A stretch of DNA of 64,000 nt from Thermoplasmata archaeon (GCA_021819135.1 JAKASE010000004.1:62001-126000); one strand, 5' to 3'. Shown: positions 15,331-24,347, counted from the stretch's first letter. The notes: generated by a model not told the origin, from the sequence alone. Numbers and translations are program-made.

Positions 15331-15714
15331 ATGTACGATCCCATGCGCTCCCGCCGGCCGGAGCACTCGTGGTTCATCCCGGCTCTGGTGGCCGGCCTGG
15401 TCGGTATCTTCATCGTCGTCTTCGTGCTGTGGATCTTATTCGGGGGTTGGGGCCCGCCCGGGACCGTCAGCCTCGGACCGTGGGGCGGTCTCCTCCTGGT
15501 CCTCTTCGTCCTCTGGGCCGCGTTCTTCGTCGTGCGGGTCGTCCTATTGTCCCGTCGGGTCCGCGGCGGATGGCAAGGTCCGGGTCCCGGGCGCCGAGAT
15601 CCCGCGGTGATGATCGCCCGGGCCCGGTTCGCCCGCGGGGAGATCACGCGTGAGCAGTTCGACCAGATCATGTCCGAGCTCGAGAGACGCCGGGAGCCCC
15701 CGTCCGGCCCCTGA
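15331..15714 (+). CDS. Two-TM protein with SHOCT domain
   Basis: 127 residues from ATG 15331. Two hydrophobic helices (about residues 18-40 and 50-72) are followed by an Arg/Gly-rich loop and a C-terminal SHOCT motif (ARFARGEITREQFDQIMSEL), a short helical hairpin found at the ends of many prokaryotic membrane proteins and thought to mediate oligomerisation. A TATA-like run (GGTTTGAG, ~15292-15299) lies 35 bases upstream. It stands alone between tRNA-Ser and the 3-hydroxyacyl-CoA dehydrogenase gene. No enzymatic function is suggested. Confidence 0.75.
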   Translation: MYDPMRSRRPEHSWFIPALVAGLVGIFIVVFVLWILFGGWGPPGTVSLGPWGGLLLVLFVLWAAFFVVRVVLLSRRVRGGWQGPGPGRRDPAVMIARARFARGEITREQFDQIMSELERRREPPSGP

Positions 15715-15789
15715 GCCGGTCTTCCCGGAACCGGTCGCCCCCCGTGGGAGGTAAAATAGGCCGCTCCCGTCGCGCTCCCGAGGCCGACG

Positions 15790-16752
15790 ATGCGGGTCAC
15801 GAAGGCGGGCGTGGTGGGCGCCGGGACGATGGGAGCGGCAGTGGCGGAAGTGCTCGCGCTCAACGGGATACCGGTCGTGCTCAAGGACATCGATGCCCCG
15901 CTGGTCGAGAAGGGGCTCGCCCGCGTCCGGGGGTTCGTCGACGAGCTGGTCCGCTTCCACGCGGAGCGGGCTCCGAAGGAGATCGCTCGGATCACCGAGC
16001 TCACCGGCGAGCTGACGCCGGCCCAGGTAGAGAAGATCCGGAGCAAGCTCGCCCCGAAGGTCAATCGGGCCCGCGGGGACGAGGTCATCTCCCGGGTCCA
16101 GGGGACGACCGACTACGCGTCGTTCTCCGACGTCGACTTCGTCGTCGAGGCGGTGTTCGAGCGGGCGGAGGTCAAGCGGCCGGTCCTCGAGGCCCTTGAC
16201 CGGGTCCTGCCGGAGCACGCGGTCATCGGGTCGAACACCTCGTCGCTCTCCATCACGCGCCTCGCCCGGGGTCTTTCCCACGCGCGGCAGACGCTCGTCA
16301 CCCACTTCTTCAACCCCCCGTACACCCTTCCGCTGGTCGAGGTCGCGGGCGGGGTCGAGACCCGCGAGGACGTCCTCACGGAGACGATCGACTTCCTCCA
16401 GGGACTCCGCAACCACCGCTACCCGCTCCTTCCGATCCGCGTGAAGGAGTCCCCGGCGTTCGTCGTGAACCGACTCCTGATCCCGGTGCTCAACGAGGCG
16501 TGCTTCGCGCTCGACGAGAACCTCGCCTCGTCGCGGGATATCGACAACGCGATGAAGGCCGGGGCGGGGATGCCGATGGGCCCGTTCGAGCTCGCCGACA
16601 TGATCGGGCTCGACGTCTCGCTCGAGGTCGCCGAGACGCTCTACCGGGAGTACGCCGATCCGAAGTACCGTCCATCGTACCTCCTGAAGCGCCTCGTGGA
16701 CTCGGGGCACCTCGGTCGGAAGACCGGGCAAGGGTTCTACGAGTACTCCTGA
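15790..16752 (+). CDS. 3-hydroxyacyl-CoA dehydrogenase
   Basis: 320 residues, the length of stand-alone monofunctional enzymes. It oxidises (S)-3-hydroxyacyl-CoA to 3-ketoacyl-CoA with NAD+ in beta-oxidation. The N-terminal Rossmann motif is G-A-G-T-M-G (residues 10-15). 'GSNTSSLSI' and the catalytic His in 'THFFNPP' follow, and the C-terminal helical domain has 'VNRLLIPVLNEA' and 'GPFELADMIGLD'. It is read in the same direction as the acyl-CoA dehydrogenase and ligase genes downstream and as the thiolase upstream, making an archaeal fatty-acid or branched-acid degradation cluster. No enoyl-CoA hydratase domain is fused, and none is present in the window. Confidence 0.9.
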   Translation: MRVTKAGVVGAGTMGAAVAEVLALNGIPVVLKDIDAPLVEKGLARVRGFVDELVRFHAERAPKEIARITELTGELTPAQVEKIRSKLAPKVNRARGDEVISRVQGTTDYASFSDVDFVVEAVFERAEVKRPVLEALDRVLPEHAVIGSNTSSLSITRLARGLSHARQTLVTHFFNPPYTLPLVEVAGGVETREDVLTETIDFLQGLRNHRYPLLPIRVKESPAFVVNRLLIPVLNEACFALDENLASSRDIDNAMKAGAGMPMGPFELADMIGLDVSLEVAETLYREYADPKYRPSYLLKRLVDSGHLGRKTGQGFYEYS

Positions 16753-16899
16753 ACGCCACCGGGAGCGAAACGGGCCGGCGGACCGGTCCTTTCCGGGGGC
16801 CCGGGCCGGTCGCCGCGACCTTCGCGGGCGGCCTCAAACGCAGGCCCTCTCCGTTCAGGTTATCCGAACGGCCCTCGTACCGGGAGGGCAGGGACGAAC

Positions 16900-18558
16900 G
16901 TGCGGGCGGACCGGGTCTACGGGGACCTTTCGAACTCCTACGGCCGAAACCACTGGGAGGTCGACGCCCCGTTCCGGTGGATGCTCCGTCACTTCGCGCC
17001 CCAGGCCGCCGACCTCACCGCGCTCGGTGCGTACGCGGGAACGGAGGTGTCCGAGGTCGCGGACTACGTGGACAAGACCGCCCACCCGCGTCTCCTGACC
17101 TGGACGGTCGAGGGCGAGCGGGTCGACGACGTCTGGCTCGACCCGGCCGAACGGAGGGTGCTCGAACGGCTCACCCGGGAGTTCGGGGTCAGCCGTCCCC
17201 CGTACCGGGGCGGTACGTGGTTCGACCACTTCGCGGCGATCTACCTCGTTTCGGATCCGGGGATCGCCTGCATCCTGACGGTGACCAACCAGACCGCGTA
17301 CGCACTCCACAAGTACGGCAACGCGGCCCAGCGCTCGCTCGTGCCGGCCCTCATCGGCGAGACGGCCGACCCCACGTTCGGAGCGACGTGGTTCACGGAG
17401 CTTCAGGGGGGGAGCGACCTCGGCGCGAACCGGGTCGAGGCCCGCGAGGCGGAGGGACGCTGGAGGATCTCGGGCGACACGAAGTACTTCGCGAGCAACG
17501 CGGGGCTCGCCGACTTTGCCCTGGTCTCCGCGCGGCCCCGGGGGGCCGCGCCGGGCGCGAAGGGGCTCGGGCTCTTCCTCGTTCCCAGGATCGATGCGAA
17601 GGGACGCCGGAACTTCACTATCCGGAGATTGAAGGAGAAGAGCGCGACGATCAGCGTCCCAACGGGCGAGGTAGAGTTCCACGACGCGGAGGCCGAAGCG
17701 GTCGGCGACCTCAAGCAGGGGATCTACTACATCCTCGAGGACCTGATGGTCTCGCGTCTCTCGAACTCGTTCGGTGCCTTAGGAGTGGCCCGGAAGGCCT
17801 ACCTCGAAGCATACTACTACGCCCAGAAGAGGAAGGCGTTCGACCGAGCGCTGATCGAGCACCCGCTCGTACAGCGCGACCTTCTCGACATGGAGGTGGC
17901 GATCGAGGGGGCGCTCGCCCTGGCCTTCCACGCGGTCGACGAGTTCGAGCGGTCCTGGCGAGAGGTCCCGCCGTACTCGAAGACCTACCATCATGCCCGT
18001 CTTCTCACGCACATCGCGAAGAACCTCACCGCCGATATGGCCGCCGAGACGACGAGGACCGCGATGGAGCTCATGGGGGGCCTCGGGTTCCTGGGAGAGT
18101 TCCCGGTGGAACGCTGGCACCGCGAGGCCCTCGTGCTCCCGATCTGGGAAGGCCCGAGCAATATCCAGGCCCTCGACCTCCTCGAGGTGATCGCGAAGAA
18201 GCAGGCCCACCGGACCCTCCTCGATGACCTTCGGGCCCGGGCGATGCGGGTGGGGAAGGAGCGAGAGATCGCCGAACGGGCCGTGCAACGGATCGAGAGG
18301 ACGCTCACGGAGCTCGCGAGCTCGACGCCCGAGGCCGCGCAGTTCTCGGCGAAGGACACGCTCAACTCCCTCGGCCATGCCGTGGCGACGATCCTCCTGC
18401 TCGAGATCGGGAGCCGCCTCGGATCGCCCCGCTTCACCGAGGTCGGGGAGCTCTACGCGGCCCGCTTCGTCGATCGGCGGCCCTACCCGGCGCGAGCCCT
18501 GGTCGACGCCCGCACGATCTTCGGGATCGACGCGCCCCTCGCGCTCGCGGCGGTATGA
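16900..18558 (+). CDS. AidB-like acyl-CoA dehydrogenase
   Basis: 552 residues, longer than ordinary acyl-CoA dehydrogenases (~380) and like the AidB branch with an extra C-terminal helical region. FAD-binding patterns such as 'GATWFTELQGGSDLGAN' and the C-terminal 'LPIWEGPSNIQALDLLEV' are clear; the Glu in IWEG is the usual region of the active site in this branch. Expected to introduce the alpha-beta double bond into an acyl-CoA using FAD. The GTG at 16900 gives the start; the 147 bases before it hold a TATA-like GGTTATCC near 16863. Its stop overlaps the ATG of the acyl-CoA ligase (ATGA), so the two are translationally coupled, which supports true acyl-CoA oxidation rather than a DNA-repair role. 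Confidence 0.88.
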   Translation: MRADRVYGDLSNSYGRNHWEVDAPFRWMLRHFAPQAADLTALGAYAGTEVSEVADYVDKTAHPRLLTWTVEGERVDDVWLDPAERRVLERLTREFGVSRPPYRGGTWFDHFAAIYLVSDPGIACILTVTNQTAYALHKYGNAAQRSLVPALIGETADPTFGATWFTELQGGSDLGANRVEAREAEGRWRISGDTKYFASNAGLADFALVSARPRGAAPGAKGLGLFLVPRIDAKGRRNFTIRRLKEKSATISVPTGEVEFHDAEAEAVGDLKQGIYYILEDLMVSRLSNSFGALGVARKAYLEAYYYAQKRKAFDRALIEHPLVQRDLLDMEVAIEGALALAFHAVDEFERSWREVPPYSKTYHHARLLTHIAKNLTADMAAETTRTAMELMGGLGFLGEFPVERWHREALVLPIWEGPSNIQALDLLEVIAKKQAHRTLLDDLRARAMRVGKEREIAERAVQRIERTLTELASSTPEAAQFSAKDTLNSLGHAVATILLLEIGSRLGSPRFTEVGELYAARFVDRRPYPARALVDARTIFGIDAPLALAAV

Positions 18559-20126
18559 GCGACGCGTTCACCGTCTTCGACATCCTCCGGCGGGCCAACG
18601 AACTGTTCCCGGACTCGGAGATCCGGTTCGGCGAGCACCGGCAGAGCTTTCATCGGACGTACGAGCGGGTGCTCCAGCTCTCCTCCGCGCTCTCGGAGAT
18701 CGGGATCGGACGGGGGACCGTGTTCGGGGTCGCGGACTGGAACACCCCGCGGTTCGTCGAGCTGTTCTACGCGGCGGCGGAGACCGGCGCGGTGATCTAT
18801 CCGGTGAACATCCGCCTTCCTCCCGAGCAGATCGCCCACACGATCCGTAGCGCGGGCGTCGAGTGGCTGTTTCTCTCCTCGGACTTCCTTCCTCTGGCGA
18901 AGTCCCTGCCCTCTCCGGAGAAGGTGGTCGCGCTCGACCCGGATCCGGACTTCCCGCGCACCTACGACGCGCTGCTCGCCGGCTCGCGGGGGCCTGCGCC
19001 CGAGGTCTCGGTCCGCGGGAGCGACCCGTACTCGATCCTGTTCACCTCGGGCACGACCGGTCTTCCGAAGGCCGTGCGGTATACGCACGAGAAGGTGCTC
19101 CACGGGGCCCTCAGCATCGCCTACCAGCTCGGCTTCTGGGACACGCCGGCGAAGCTCGGATCGGGCGACGTCATCTTCCCGTTCATCCCGTTCTACCACC
19201 TGTGGGCGTGGGGCAGCGTGTTCCACGCCCCGTACCTCGGCGCGCGGTACGTCCTCGGGGGCCGGTTCGACCCGGCCCGGGCGGTCCGGACGATCGCCGA
19301 GGAGAAGGTCACCTGGGTGAACGCCATCCCGACGATGATCCAGATGCTCCTCGCCGTCAGCTCCGGCACCGAGCTCGAGGGCCTCAAGGCCCTGGTCGGG
19401 GGCATGACGATCCCGTCCCGGCTTGCGCGGGCGATGACCGACGCCGGGATCCACTTCTCGACGATCTACGGCGGCACCGACATGCTCGCGACGTCGATCT
19501 CGATCCTGCCGACCGGCATCGAGATGCGGGACCCGGCGGACTACCTTCGGTCGACGACCCACGCCGTCCCGTTCGCCGAGGTGAAGATCGTTCGTCCGGA
19601 CGGAGCGGTCGCCGCAACGGGCGAGATGGGGGAGCTCTGCCTCAGGGCTCCCTGGCTTCCGGGAGAGTACTACCAGGACCCGGAGAAGACCGCCTCCGCG
19701 TATGTCGACGGATGGTTCCACACCGGCGACTACGCCTTCGTGACCGCCGAGGGCGGGATACGGGTCGTCGACCGGGTGAAGGATGTGATCAAGAGCGGGG
19801 GAGAGTGGATCCCCAGCAGCCTCGTCGAATCGATCATCTCCGAGGTACCCGGCGTGGAGTCCGCGGCGGTGCTCGGCGCTCCGGACGAGAAGTGGGGCGA
19901 ACGCCCCGTCGCGGCCGTCCAGCCGCGTCGCGGCGCCACGGTGGCCGAGGGCGAAATCCGGGCCCGTCTCGACCGGGCGGTCCACGAGGGGAAGATCCAG
20001 CGCTGGTGGGTCCCCGAGAAGGTCACGTTCGTCGACGAGCTGCCTCTGACGAGCACCGCCAAGGTCAACAAGGCGGCGCTTCGACGGCGGCTGTTCGAGA
20101 AGCCGTCACCGGATCCCGGCCGGTGA
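18555..20126 (+). CDS. Acyl-CoA synthetase (AMP-forming)
   Basis: 523 residues of the ANL adenylating superfamily. The AMP-binding P-loop is FTSGTTGLPKA (~residues 163-173), the A5 motif is Y-G-G-T-D rather than Y-G-x-T-E, 'GWFHTGDYA' is the hinge-side motif, and the C-terminal catalytic Lys lies in 'LTSTAKVNK'. It activates a carboxylic acid to acyl-AMP and then acyl-CoA. Its ATG overlaps the stop of the acyl-CoA dehydrogenase gene, so it probably supplies that enzyme's substrate. Chain length cannot be told from sequence; medium- to long-chain fatty acid is the family norm. Confidence 0.9.
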   Translation: MSDAFTVFDILRRANELFPDSEIRFGEHRQSFHRTYERVLQLSSALSEIGIGRGTVFGVADWNTPRFVELFYAAAETGAVIYPVNIRLPPEQIAHTIRSAGVEWLFLSSDFLPLAKSLPSPEKVVALDPDPDFPRTYDALLAGSRGPAPEVSVRGSDPYSILFTSGTTGLPKAVRYTHEKVLHGALSIAYQLGFWDTPAKLGSGDVIFPFIPFYHLWAWGSVFHAPYLGARYVLGGRFDPARAVRTIAEEKVTWVNAIPTMIQMLLAVSSGTELEGLKALVGGMTIPSRLARAMTDAGIHFSTIYGGTDMLATSISILPTGIEMRDPADYLRSTTHAVPFAEVKIVRPDGAVAATGEMGELCLRAPWLPGEYYQDPEKTASAYVDGWFHTGDYAFVTAEGGIRVVDRVKDVIKSGGEWIPSSLVESIISEVPGVESAAVLGAPDEKWGERPVAAVQPRRGATVAEGEIRARLDRAVHEGKIQRWWVPEKVTFVDELPLTSTAKVNKAALRRRLFEKPSPDPGR

Positions 20127-20244
20127 GGGGGCGGGGGCAGGTACCCCGCGGTTCGGGTTGGCGGAGGCGCCCGGCCCGTCATCTCGTCCCGGTATCGCCG
20201 TTCGCGGCCCCAAAGGATTTCTCTCCGTTTGCCTGAGCTCGCCC

Positions 20245-20643
20245 ATGCAGTTTCCTTCGGCCGAGTGGGCTCAGGCGTACCGGGATGCGCTGAACGCGAA
20301 CACGGCCTACCAGGAGGCGGCGCAGTCCTGGGTCGGGGACATCCTCCTTCTCATCCGTCCCAGCGACCCGAACGCGCCGGCCCCGGGGGTCCACCTCGTG
20401 CTCGCCCACGGCGAGTGCTCGGCCGCCACGTACCACCCTGACGCCCGGTCGGTGTCGAGCGAGTTCGTCTACGAGGGTCCGCCGGAGAGCTGGCAGCGCC
20501 TCATGCGCCACGAGGTCGACCCGGTGAAGGCGATCCTCGACGGGACGTTCCGGATCAAGGGCAACCTCGCGAAGATGATGCGGTTCACCCGCGCGGCGAA
20601 GGAGCTCGTGGAGACGGCCGCCCGGATCCCGGGGAGCCCGTAG
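20245..20643 (+). CDS. SCP2 sterol-carrier domain protein
   Basis: 132 residues comprising a single SCP2 fold: 'SAEWAQAYRDALNAN...YQEAA', a central beta-sheet with 'GVHLVLAHGECSAATY', and the 'VDPVKAILDGTFRIKGNLAKMM' region typical of SCP2 lipid-binding proteins. The domain binds fatty acyl chains or acyl-CoA in a hydrophobic tunnel. The ATG at 20245 is chosen because AAAGGATTT (20212-20220) lies ~29 bases upstream, which fits a leaderless mRNA. Its place right after two acyl-CoA enzymes fits a carrier for their substrates. Confidence 0.83.
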   Translation: MQFPSAEWAQAYRDALNANTAYQEAAQSWVGDILLLIRPSDPNAPAPGVHLVLAHGECSAATYHPDARSVSSEFVYEGPPESWQRLMRHEVDPVKAILDGTFRIKGNLAKMMRFTRAAKELVETAARIPGSP

Positions 20644-20687
20644 GGTAGTTCCTCGGCGGCGATCGGTCCGTACCGGGCGCGTCGGTC

Positions 20688-21719
20688 TCAACCGGGCGAC
20701 GCGGTGACCTTCGGGGCGGGGGCCATCGCCCCCTTGGGAGTCGCGGCCGCCGGGGGCGCGGCCGGATCCGGTCGTGAGACCGGAGCGGGCGGGGGACGGG
20801 GCGGGGGAGGGAGAAGCCGCTCCTTCAGGAACCCGACGAGGTATCCCCACGCTTCCTCGGCCTTCGCGAGGTCGTAGGCGGGGAGGTCCCGGGAGAGGAA
20901 GTGGTGACGGACCTCCGGGAGCACCCGGAAGTCGAACCGGGCCCCGGAGTCGTCGCGGACCCGGATCAGCTGCTCGCGCGCGCGCGCCGATGCGGGGTCG
21001 TTCGAGCCCCCGACATAGAGGAGCGGGGCGGTCACGAGCTTCGCGAGGTCCTTCGGCGTCACCGGCATCGGGTACGCGAGCGCGACGGCGGACAGCTGGG
21101 TCTCCTGGGCGGCGAGGGCGAGGGCCAGGCTTCCGCCGTAGGAGATCCCGAAGACGGCCGACTTCGTCGGGTCGACCATCTCGCCGCCCCGGAGGTACTC
21201 GAGGGCGTCCTGGTAGAGGCGGAGGAGCGTCCGCACGCGCTTCGAGGCGACCGGCACGCCGCCGCGGAGCCGGGCCCCGCTCGACATCGTCGCCTGGTCC
21301 AGGGCGCCGACACCCGCGGTCTTCACGGTGTCCGGCATCAGGACCTCGAACCCCTCTCGGGCGAACCGGATCCCCGCATCGAGGACGGTCGTGGTGAGGC
21401 CGTAGGCGTCGGGGGTCACGAGGACGATCGGATGGCGGACCTGCTTCGCGGGACGGAGCAGGATCCCCTGCGCCTTCCCTCCGGGCACGGCCGGGGACTC
21501 GAACCAGACCCGTTCGCTGCGGTAGAGCGGGACGGGGACGCCGGGCTTCTTGTCGGTCTTGATCCAGGTCTTGTTCAGGAAGTCGAGGACACACAGCTTG
21601 AACCGTTCCTTCGTGAGCACGATGACGGCCTGCCGGGTACCGCAGATGTCGCAGACCCCGACCACGCCGCTGCCGAACTCGACCTCGGGCAGGTCGAGGA
21701 GCTTGTCGTCGTCCCTCAC
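20688..21719 (-). CDS. Alpha/beta hydrolase (dienelactone hydrolase-like) with N-terminal CxxC
   Basis: 343 residues. The first ~60 hold a C-D-I-C pair and a further Cys, perhaps half of a metal site. Residues ~75-300 are an alpha/beta hydrolase of the dienelactone hydrolase type: nucleophile Ser in G-I-S-Y-G-G, acid Asp in 'GGSNDPAS', and His in 'PEVRHHFLS'. A Pro/Ala-rich tail of ~40 residues follows. The start is GTG 21719 with a weak GAGG 6-9 bases before it; an A/T-rich box (CTTTTTAAC, 21761-21769) lies farther up, near the end of the PIN ORF. Substrate unknown; carboxyl-ester or thioester hydrolysis is likely. It is convergent to the SCP2 gene. Confidence 0.82.
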   Translation of the reverse strand: MRDDDKLLDLPEVEFGSGVVGVCDICGTRQAVIVLTKERFKLCVLDFLNKTWIKTDKKPGVPVPLYRSERVWFESPAVPGGKAQGILLRPAKQVRHPIVLVTPDAYGLTTTVLDAGIRFAREGFEVLMPDTVKTAGVGALDQATMSSGARLRGGVPVASKRVRTLLRLYQDALEYLRGGEMVDPTKSAVFGISYGGSLALALAAQETQLSAVALAYPMPVTPKDLAKLVTAPLLYVGGSNDPASARAREQLIRVRDDSGARFDFRVLPEVRHHFLSRDLPAYDLAKAEEAWGYLVGFLKERLLPPPPRPPPAPVSRPDPAAPPAAATPKGAMAPAPKVTASPG

Positions 21720-21764
21720 GGTTGACCTCGGGAGTACCGGGTACGCTCGAGCGGTGCGCGCTTT

Positions 21765-22172
21765 TTAACGGTGGCGGCGCCGGCGTTCCTTCGGTGTCGG
21801 GGCGGGGCGCTCCGGGGCGAACCGCTCGAGGCGGGCGCGGTCGCGCGGAGAGAGGACCGTGACCCCTTCCGACCGCAGCCGCTCCCGCAGCGCCCGATCG
21901 GCCGTCACGACCCAGGCGTGCCGTCGGACCGCGAGGGCTTGGACCGCCGCGTCGCCCCTTCCGGGCCCGGTCAGCGTCGGGTAGCGGGAGGCGAGCGAAC
22001 GGGATGCCACGGCCCCCTCGACCCCCCGCTCCGCGAGACGATCGAGCTCGCCCAGCACCGAGGTCGGTACGGCGAGGCGGGCCCCCGGGGAGATCCGGGC
22101 GACCTCGGCCTCGACCGGGAAGCGTTTCCGGGCGATCAGGAAGAGCGCGTTGGTGTCGAGGAGGACGAGCCG
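21765..22172 (-). CDS. PIN-domain ORF without a normal start codon
   Basis: The frame encodes a PIN-type ribonuclease: 'LVLLDTNALFLIARK' with the first catalytic Asp, then 'VPTSVLGELDRL', and a C-terminal 'GRGDAAVQALAVRRHAWVVTADRALRERL' with the later acidic residues. This is like archaeal VapC/FAF1-type proteins of ~130 residues. The frame is open up to 22280, but I find no ATG, GTG or TTG in it before the first Asp; the first GTG (22058) would drop the DTN motif. A non-canonical start, a decayed start or a sequence error are all possible. The 3' end of the acyl-CoA ligase gene is 22 bases away on the same strand. No antitoxin-like partner is seen. Confidence 0.6.
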   Translation of the reverse strand, partial: RLVLLDTNALFLIARKRFPVEAEVARISPGARLAVPTSVLGELDRLAERGVEGAVASRSLASRYPTLTGPGRGDAAVQALAVRRHAWVVTADRALRERLRSEGVTVLSPRDRARLERFAPERPAPTPKERRRRHR

Positions 22173-22194
22173 TCGCGCCGGGGTCCGACGGGCG

Positions 22195-23787
22195 CTAGGG
22201 GCGTCGGAGGGCGACCCCGAGGGCTTCGCGGTCGTACTCGGTCCCTCCCTTCCGCTCGCGGAGGACGTAGCGCTGGGCCTTCAGGTTCGCGGTCTTCGGG
22301 ATCTCCTCGACGAACTCGAGATAGCGCGGGACCATGAAGAACGGCAGCTGCTCGACGCAGTACTCGAAGAGCTCCTTAGCGGTCGCCTCGGCTCCCGGCT
22401 TCAGCTGGACGAACGCCTTGACGTCCTCCTCGCCCAGGGGCGACGGGATCCCGACCACGACGGTCTCGAAGACCGCCGGATGGCGGTTCAGGGCCGACTC
22501 GACGTCGTAGGGGGCGAGGTTCTCCCCCCGCCGCCGGATGATGTCCTTCTTGCGGTCGACGAAGTAGTAGTACCCGTCCGCGTCGCGCGTCACGTAGTCG
22601 CCGGTGTGGAACCAGAGGTTGCGCCACGCCTCGACCGTCTTCTCCGGCTTGTTGAGGTAGCCGGAGAACATCGCGAACGGCGACCTCGGGCGGACGATGA
22701 GCTCCCCGCGGGTATCGGGCGGTACCGGGCGGTCGTCGTCGTCGACCACGTCGGCCTCGACGAACCCGAGCGGGGTGCCGACCGAGCCGACCCGGATGCG
22801 GTCGGGAGGGTTCATGAGGGTAGTGCACCCGCACTCGGTCATCCCGTACAGCTCCACGATCGTGAGGCCGAACCGACGTTCGAAGTCCGGCCAGATCGCC
22901 CGGGTCGCCCCGGCGGTGAGGGCCGTCCGGACCCGGTGCGTGGTGTCGGACGGCTTCGCGGGCTGCTTGAACAGCACGTTCACCATCGAGACGAGGAGCG
23001 AGACGTGGGTCGCGTCGAACCCGGCCGCCACGTCCCAGTAGGTCGAGGCGTGGAACCGCTCGTCGAACGCCGCCGTGAGGTCGTTGAGCAGGGCGGTGAG
23101 GAGCGTCATCTCCTGGGCGTTGCAGTGGAAGAGCGGGAGCGCGGTGAACAGGACCGATCCCGGGGAAAGCCGGCTCCTCCGCCCGATCTCCCGGGGAGTG
23201 ATGATCTGCTTCTCGTGCGGGATGATCGCCCCCTTCGGGGGGCCGGTCGTCCCGCTCGTGTACATGATCGATACCGGGTCGCTCGGCCGGACCGCCGGCG
23301 TCGGCACGAGCGGCTCGTCCGACGGAAGGGACGCGAAGGACTCCGTCCCTCTCGGGAGCGGTTCGCTCGCGCCCCCGGGGTCCGCGATCCACTCGAGCCG
23401 GATGCGGAGGCCCTCCCGGAGGGGTTCGTAGGCCGGCCAGAGGCGCCGGTCGACGACGACCCCGACCGGTGCGCTGTCCGCGAGCTCGTAGCGAAGGATC
23501 TCGCCCTTGAGCGCGGTGTTGAGCGGAACGAGCGTCGCCCCGCGCTTCGCGGCGCCGAACCAGAGCAGCGGGAACTCCGGCGTGTTGAACAGCAGCGCGG
23601 CGACCCGGTCGCCGGCCTTCACGCCCGAGGCGGCGAGGCCGTTCGCGACCCGGTCGGTCTCGCGGTCGAGCTCCCGGTAGCCGATCGTGCGGTCGGCGAA
23701 CCGCAGCGCCGGCCGGTCGGCGTTTTTGCGGGCCTTCTCCCGGACCAGGGTCGCGAGGTCGTGGTAGTCCTCGCCGGTCTCGAGCAT
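22195..23787 (-). CDS. Acyl-CoA ligase (CaiC/FadD-like, AMP-forming)
   Basis: 530 residues of the ANL superfamily and clearly distinct from the ligase at 18555. Motifs: YTSGTTGPPKGA, A5 'LYGMTECG', 'LWFHTGDYVTRD', 'DRKKDIIRRRGENLAPYDVE' and the C-terminal catalytic Lys in 'TANLKAQRYVLRE'. Closest in pattern to crotonobetaine/carnitine-CoA and long-chain fatty-acid-CoA ligases. The ATG at 23787 has CTTAAG centred 26-27 bases upstream, which indicates a leaderless mRNA. It is divergent from the Nudix gene and followed by the PIN ORF. Confidence 0.88.
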   Translation of the reverse strand: MLETGEDYHDLATLVREKARKNADRPALRFADRTIGYRELDRETDRVANGLAASGVKAGDRVAALLFNTPEFPLLWFGAAKRGATLVPLNTALKGEILRYELADSAPVGVVVDRRLWPAYEPLREGLRIRLEWIADPGGASEPLPRGTESFASLPSDEPLVPTPAVRPSDPVSIMYTSGTTGPPKGAIIPHEKQIITPREIGRRSRLSPGSVLFTALPLFHCNAQEMTLLTALLNDLTAAFDERFHASTYWDVAAGFDATHVSLLVSMVNVLFKQPAKPSDTTHRVRTALTAGATRAIWPDFERRFGLTIVELYGMTECGCTTLMNPPDRIRVGSVGTPLGFVEADVVDDDDRPVPPDTRGELIVRPRSPFAMFSGYLNKPEKTVEAWRNLWFHTGDYVTRDADGYYYFVDRKKDIIRRRGENLAPYDVESALNRHPAVFETVVVGIPSPLGEEDVKAFVQLKPGAEATAKELFEYCVEQLPFFMVPRYLEFVEEIPKTANLKAQRYVLRERKGGTEYDREALGVALRRP

Positions 23788-23810
23788 CGGCTCGAGGAGA
23801 CGCTCCCGCT

Positions 23811-23816
23811 CTTAAG
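23811..23816 (-). promoter_or_regulatory. TATA-like element of acyl-CoA ligase
   Basis: CTTAAG is centred 26-27 bases before the ATG at 23787, fitting a leaderless transcript. Confidence 0.55.
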
Positions 23817-23864
23817 GCCGGAGGGATTGTATCGGCTTGCCGGCCCCGTGGGCCGACGCGAAGC

Positions 23865-24347
23865 ATGGCGCGCGAAGGCACAGCGAGGATGCGACGCCGG
23901 ATCGATTACCGCCCGGGCGCCCCGATCCGGCCCGAGCTCGCCGCCGGAGTGATCCTCGTCCACCGCCGACGTCGGGACCTCTGCCTGCTCCATCACCGTG
24001 ACGAGGACCGCTGGTGCCTGCCCAAGGGCCATGTGGACCCCGGCGAGTCGCTGCGCGACGCCGCCGTCCGCGAGACCCGGGAGGAGACCGGTTTCTCCCG
24101 GATCCGGCTCGGCCCCGAGGTCGGCGAGGTATCCTACCGGTTCTACCGTCCCGGCGAGCGCCATAACGTCTACAAGAGCGTGGTGTACTATCTCGCCAGC
24201 ACCGCCGAGCGGGAGCCCCGACCCGAGACGCCGACGTTCGACCGCTGTGAATGGGTCGGGTTCCCCGCCGCCCTACGCCGGGTCCCGTTCGAGACCGACC
24301 GGGCGATGATCCGGGCCGCGCGCCGACGGCTCGCCCGGAAGGCCTGA
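23865..24347 (+). CDS. Nudix hydrolase (Ap4A hydrolase-like)
   Basis: 160 residues with a complete Nudix box at about residues 55-77: G-x5-E-x7-R-E-x2-E-E-x-G (GHVDPGES... RETREETG). It hydrolyses nucleoside diphosphates linked to another group; the small size and the 'LPKGHVDPGE' form recall diadenosine tetraphosphate hydrolases. The start may be ATG 23865 or the in-frame ATG at 23889. It stands alone, divergent from an acyl-CoA ligase and convergent to a surface protein. Substrate not provable from sequence. Confidence 0.85.
   Translation: MAREGTARMRRRIDYRPGAPIRPELAAGVILVHRRRRDLCLLHHRDEDRWCLPKGHVDPGESLRDAAVRETREETGFSRIRLGPEVGEVSYRFYRPGERHNVYKSVVYYLASTAEREPRPETPTFDRCEWVGFPAALRRVPFETDRAMIRAARRRLARKA

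Noticed and set aside
21765-22172. Toxin-antitoxin locus based on the PIN domain
   Set aside because: No small antitoxin-like gene (AbrB, RHH or similar) is adjacent on either side, and the frame lacks a normal start.
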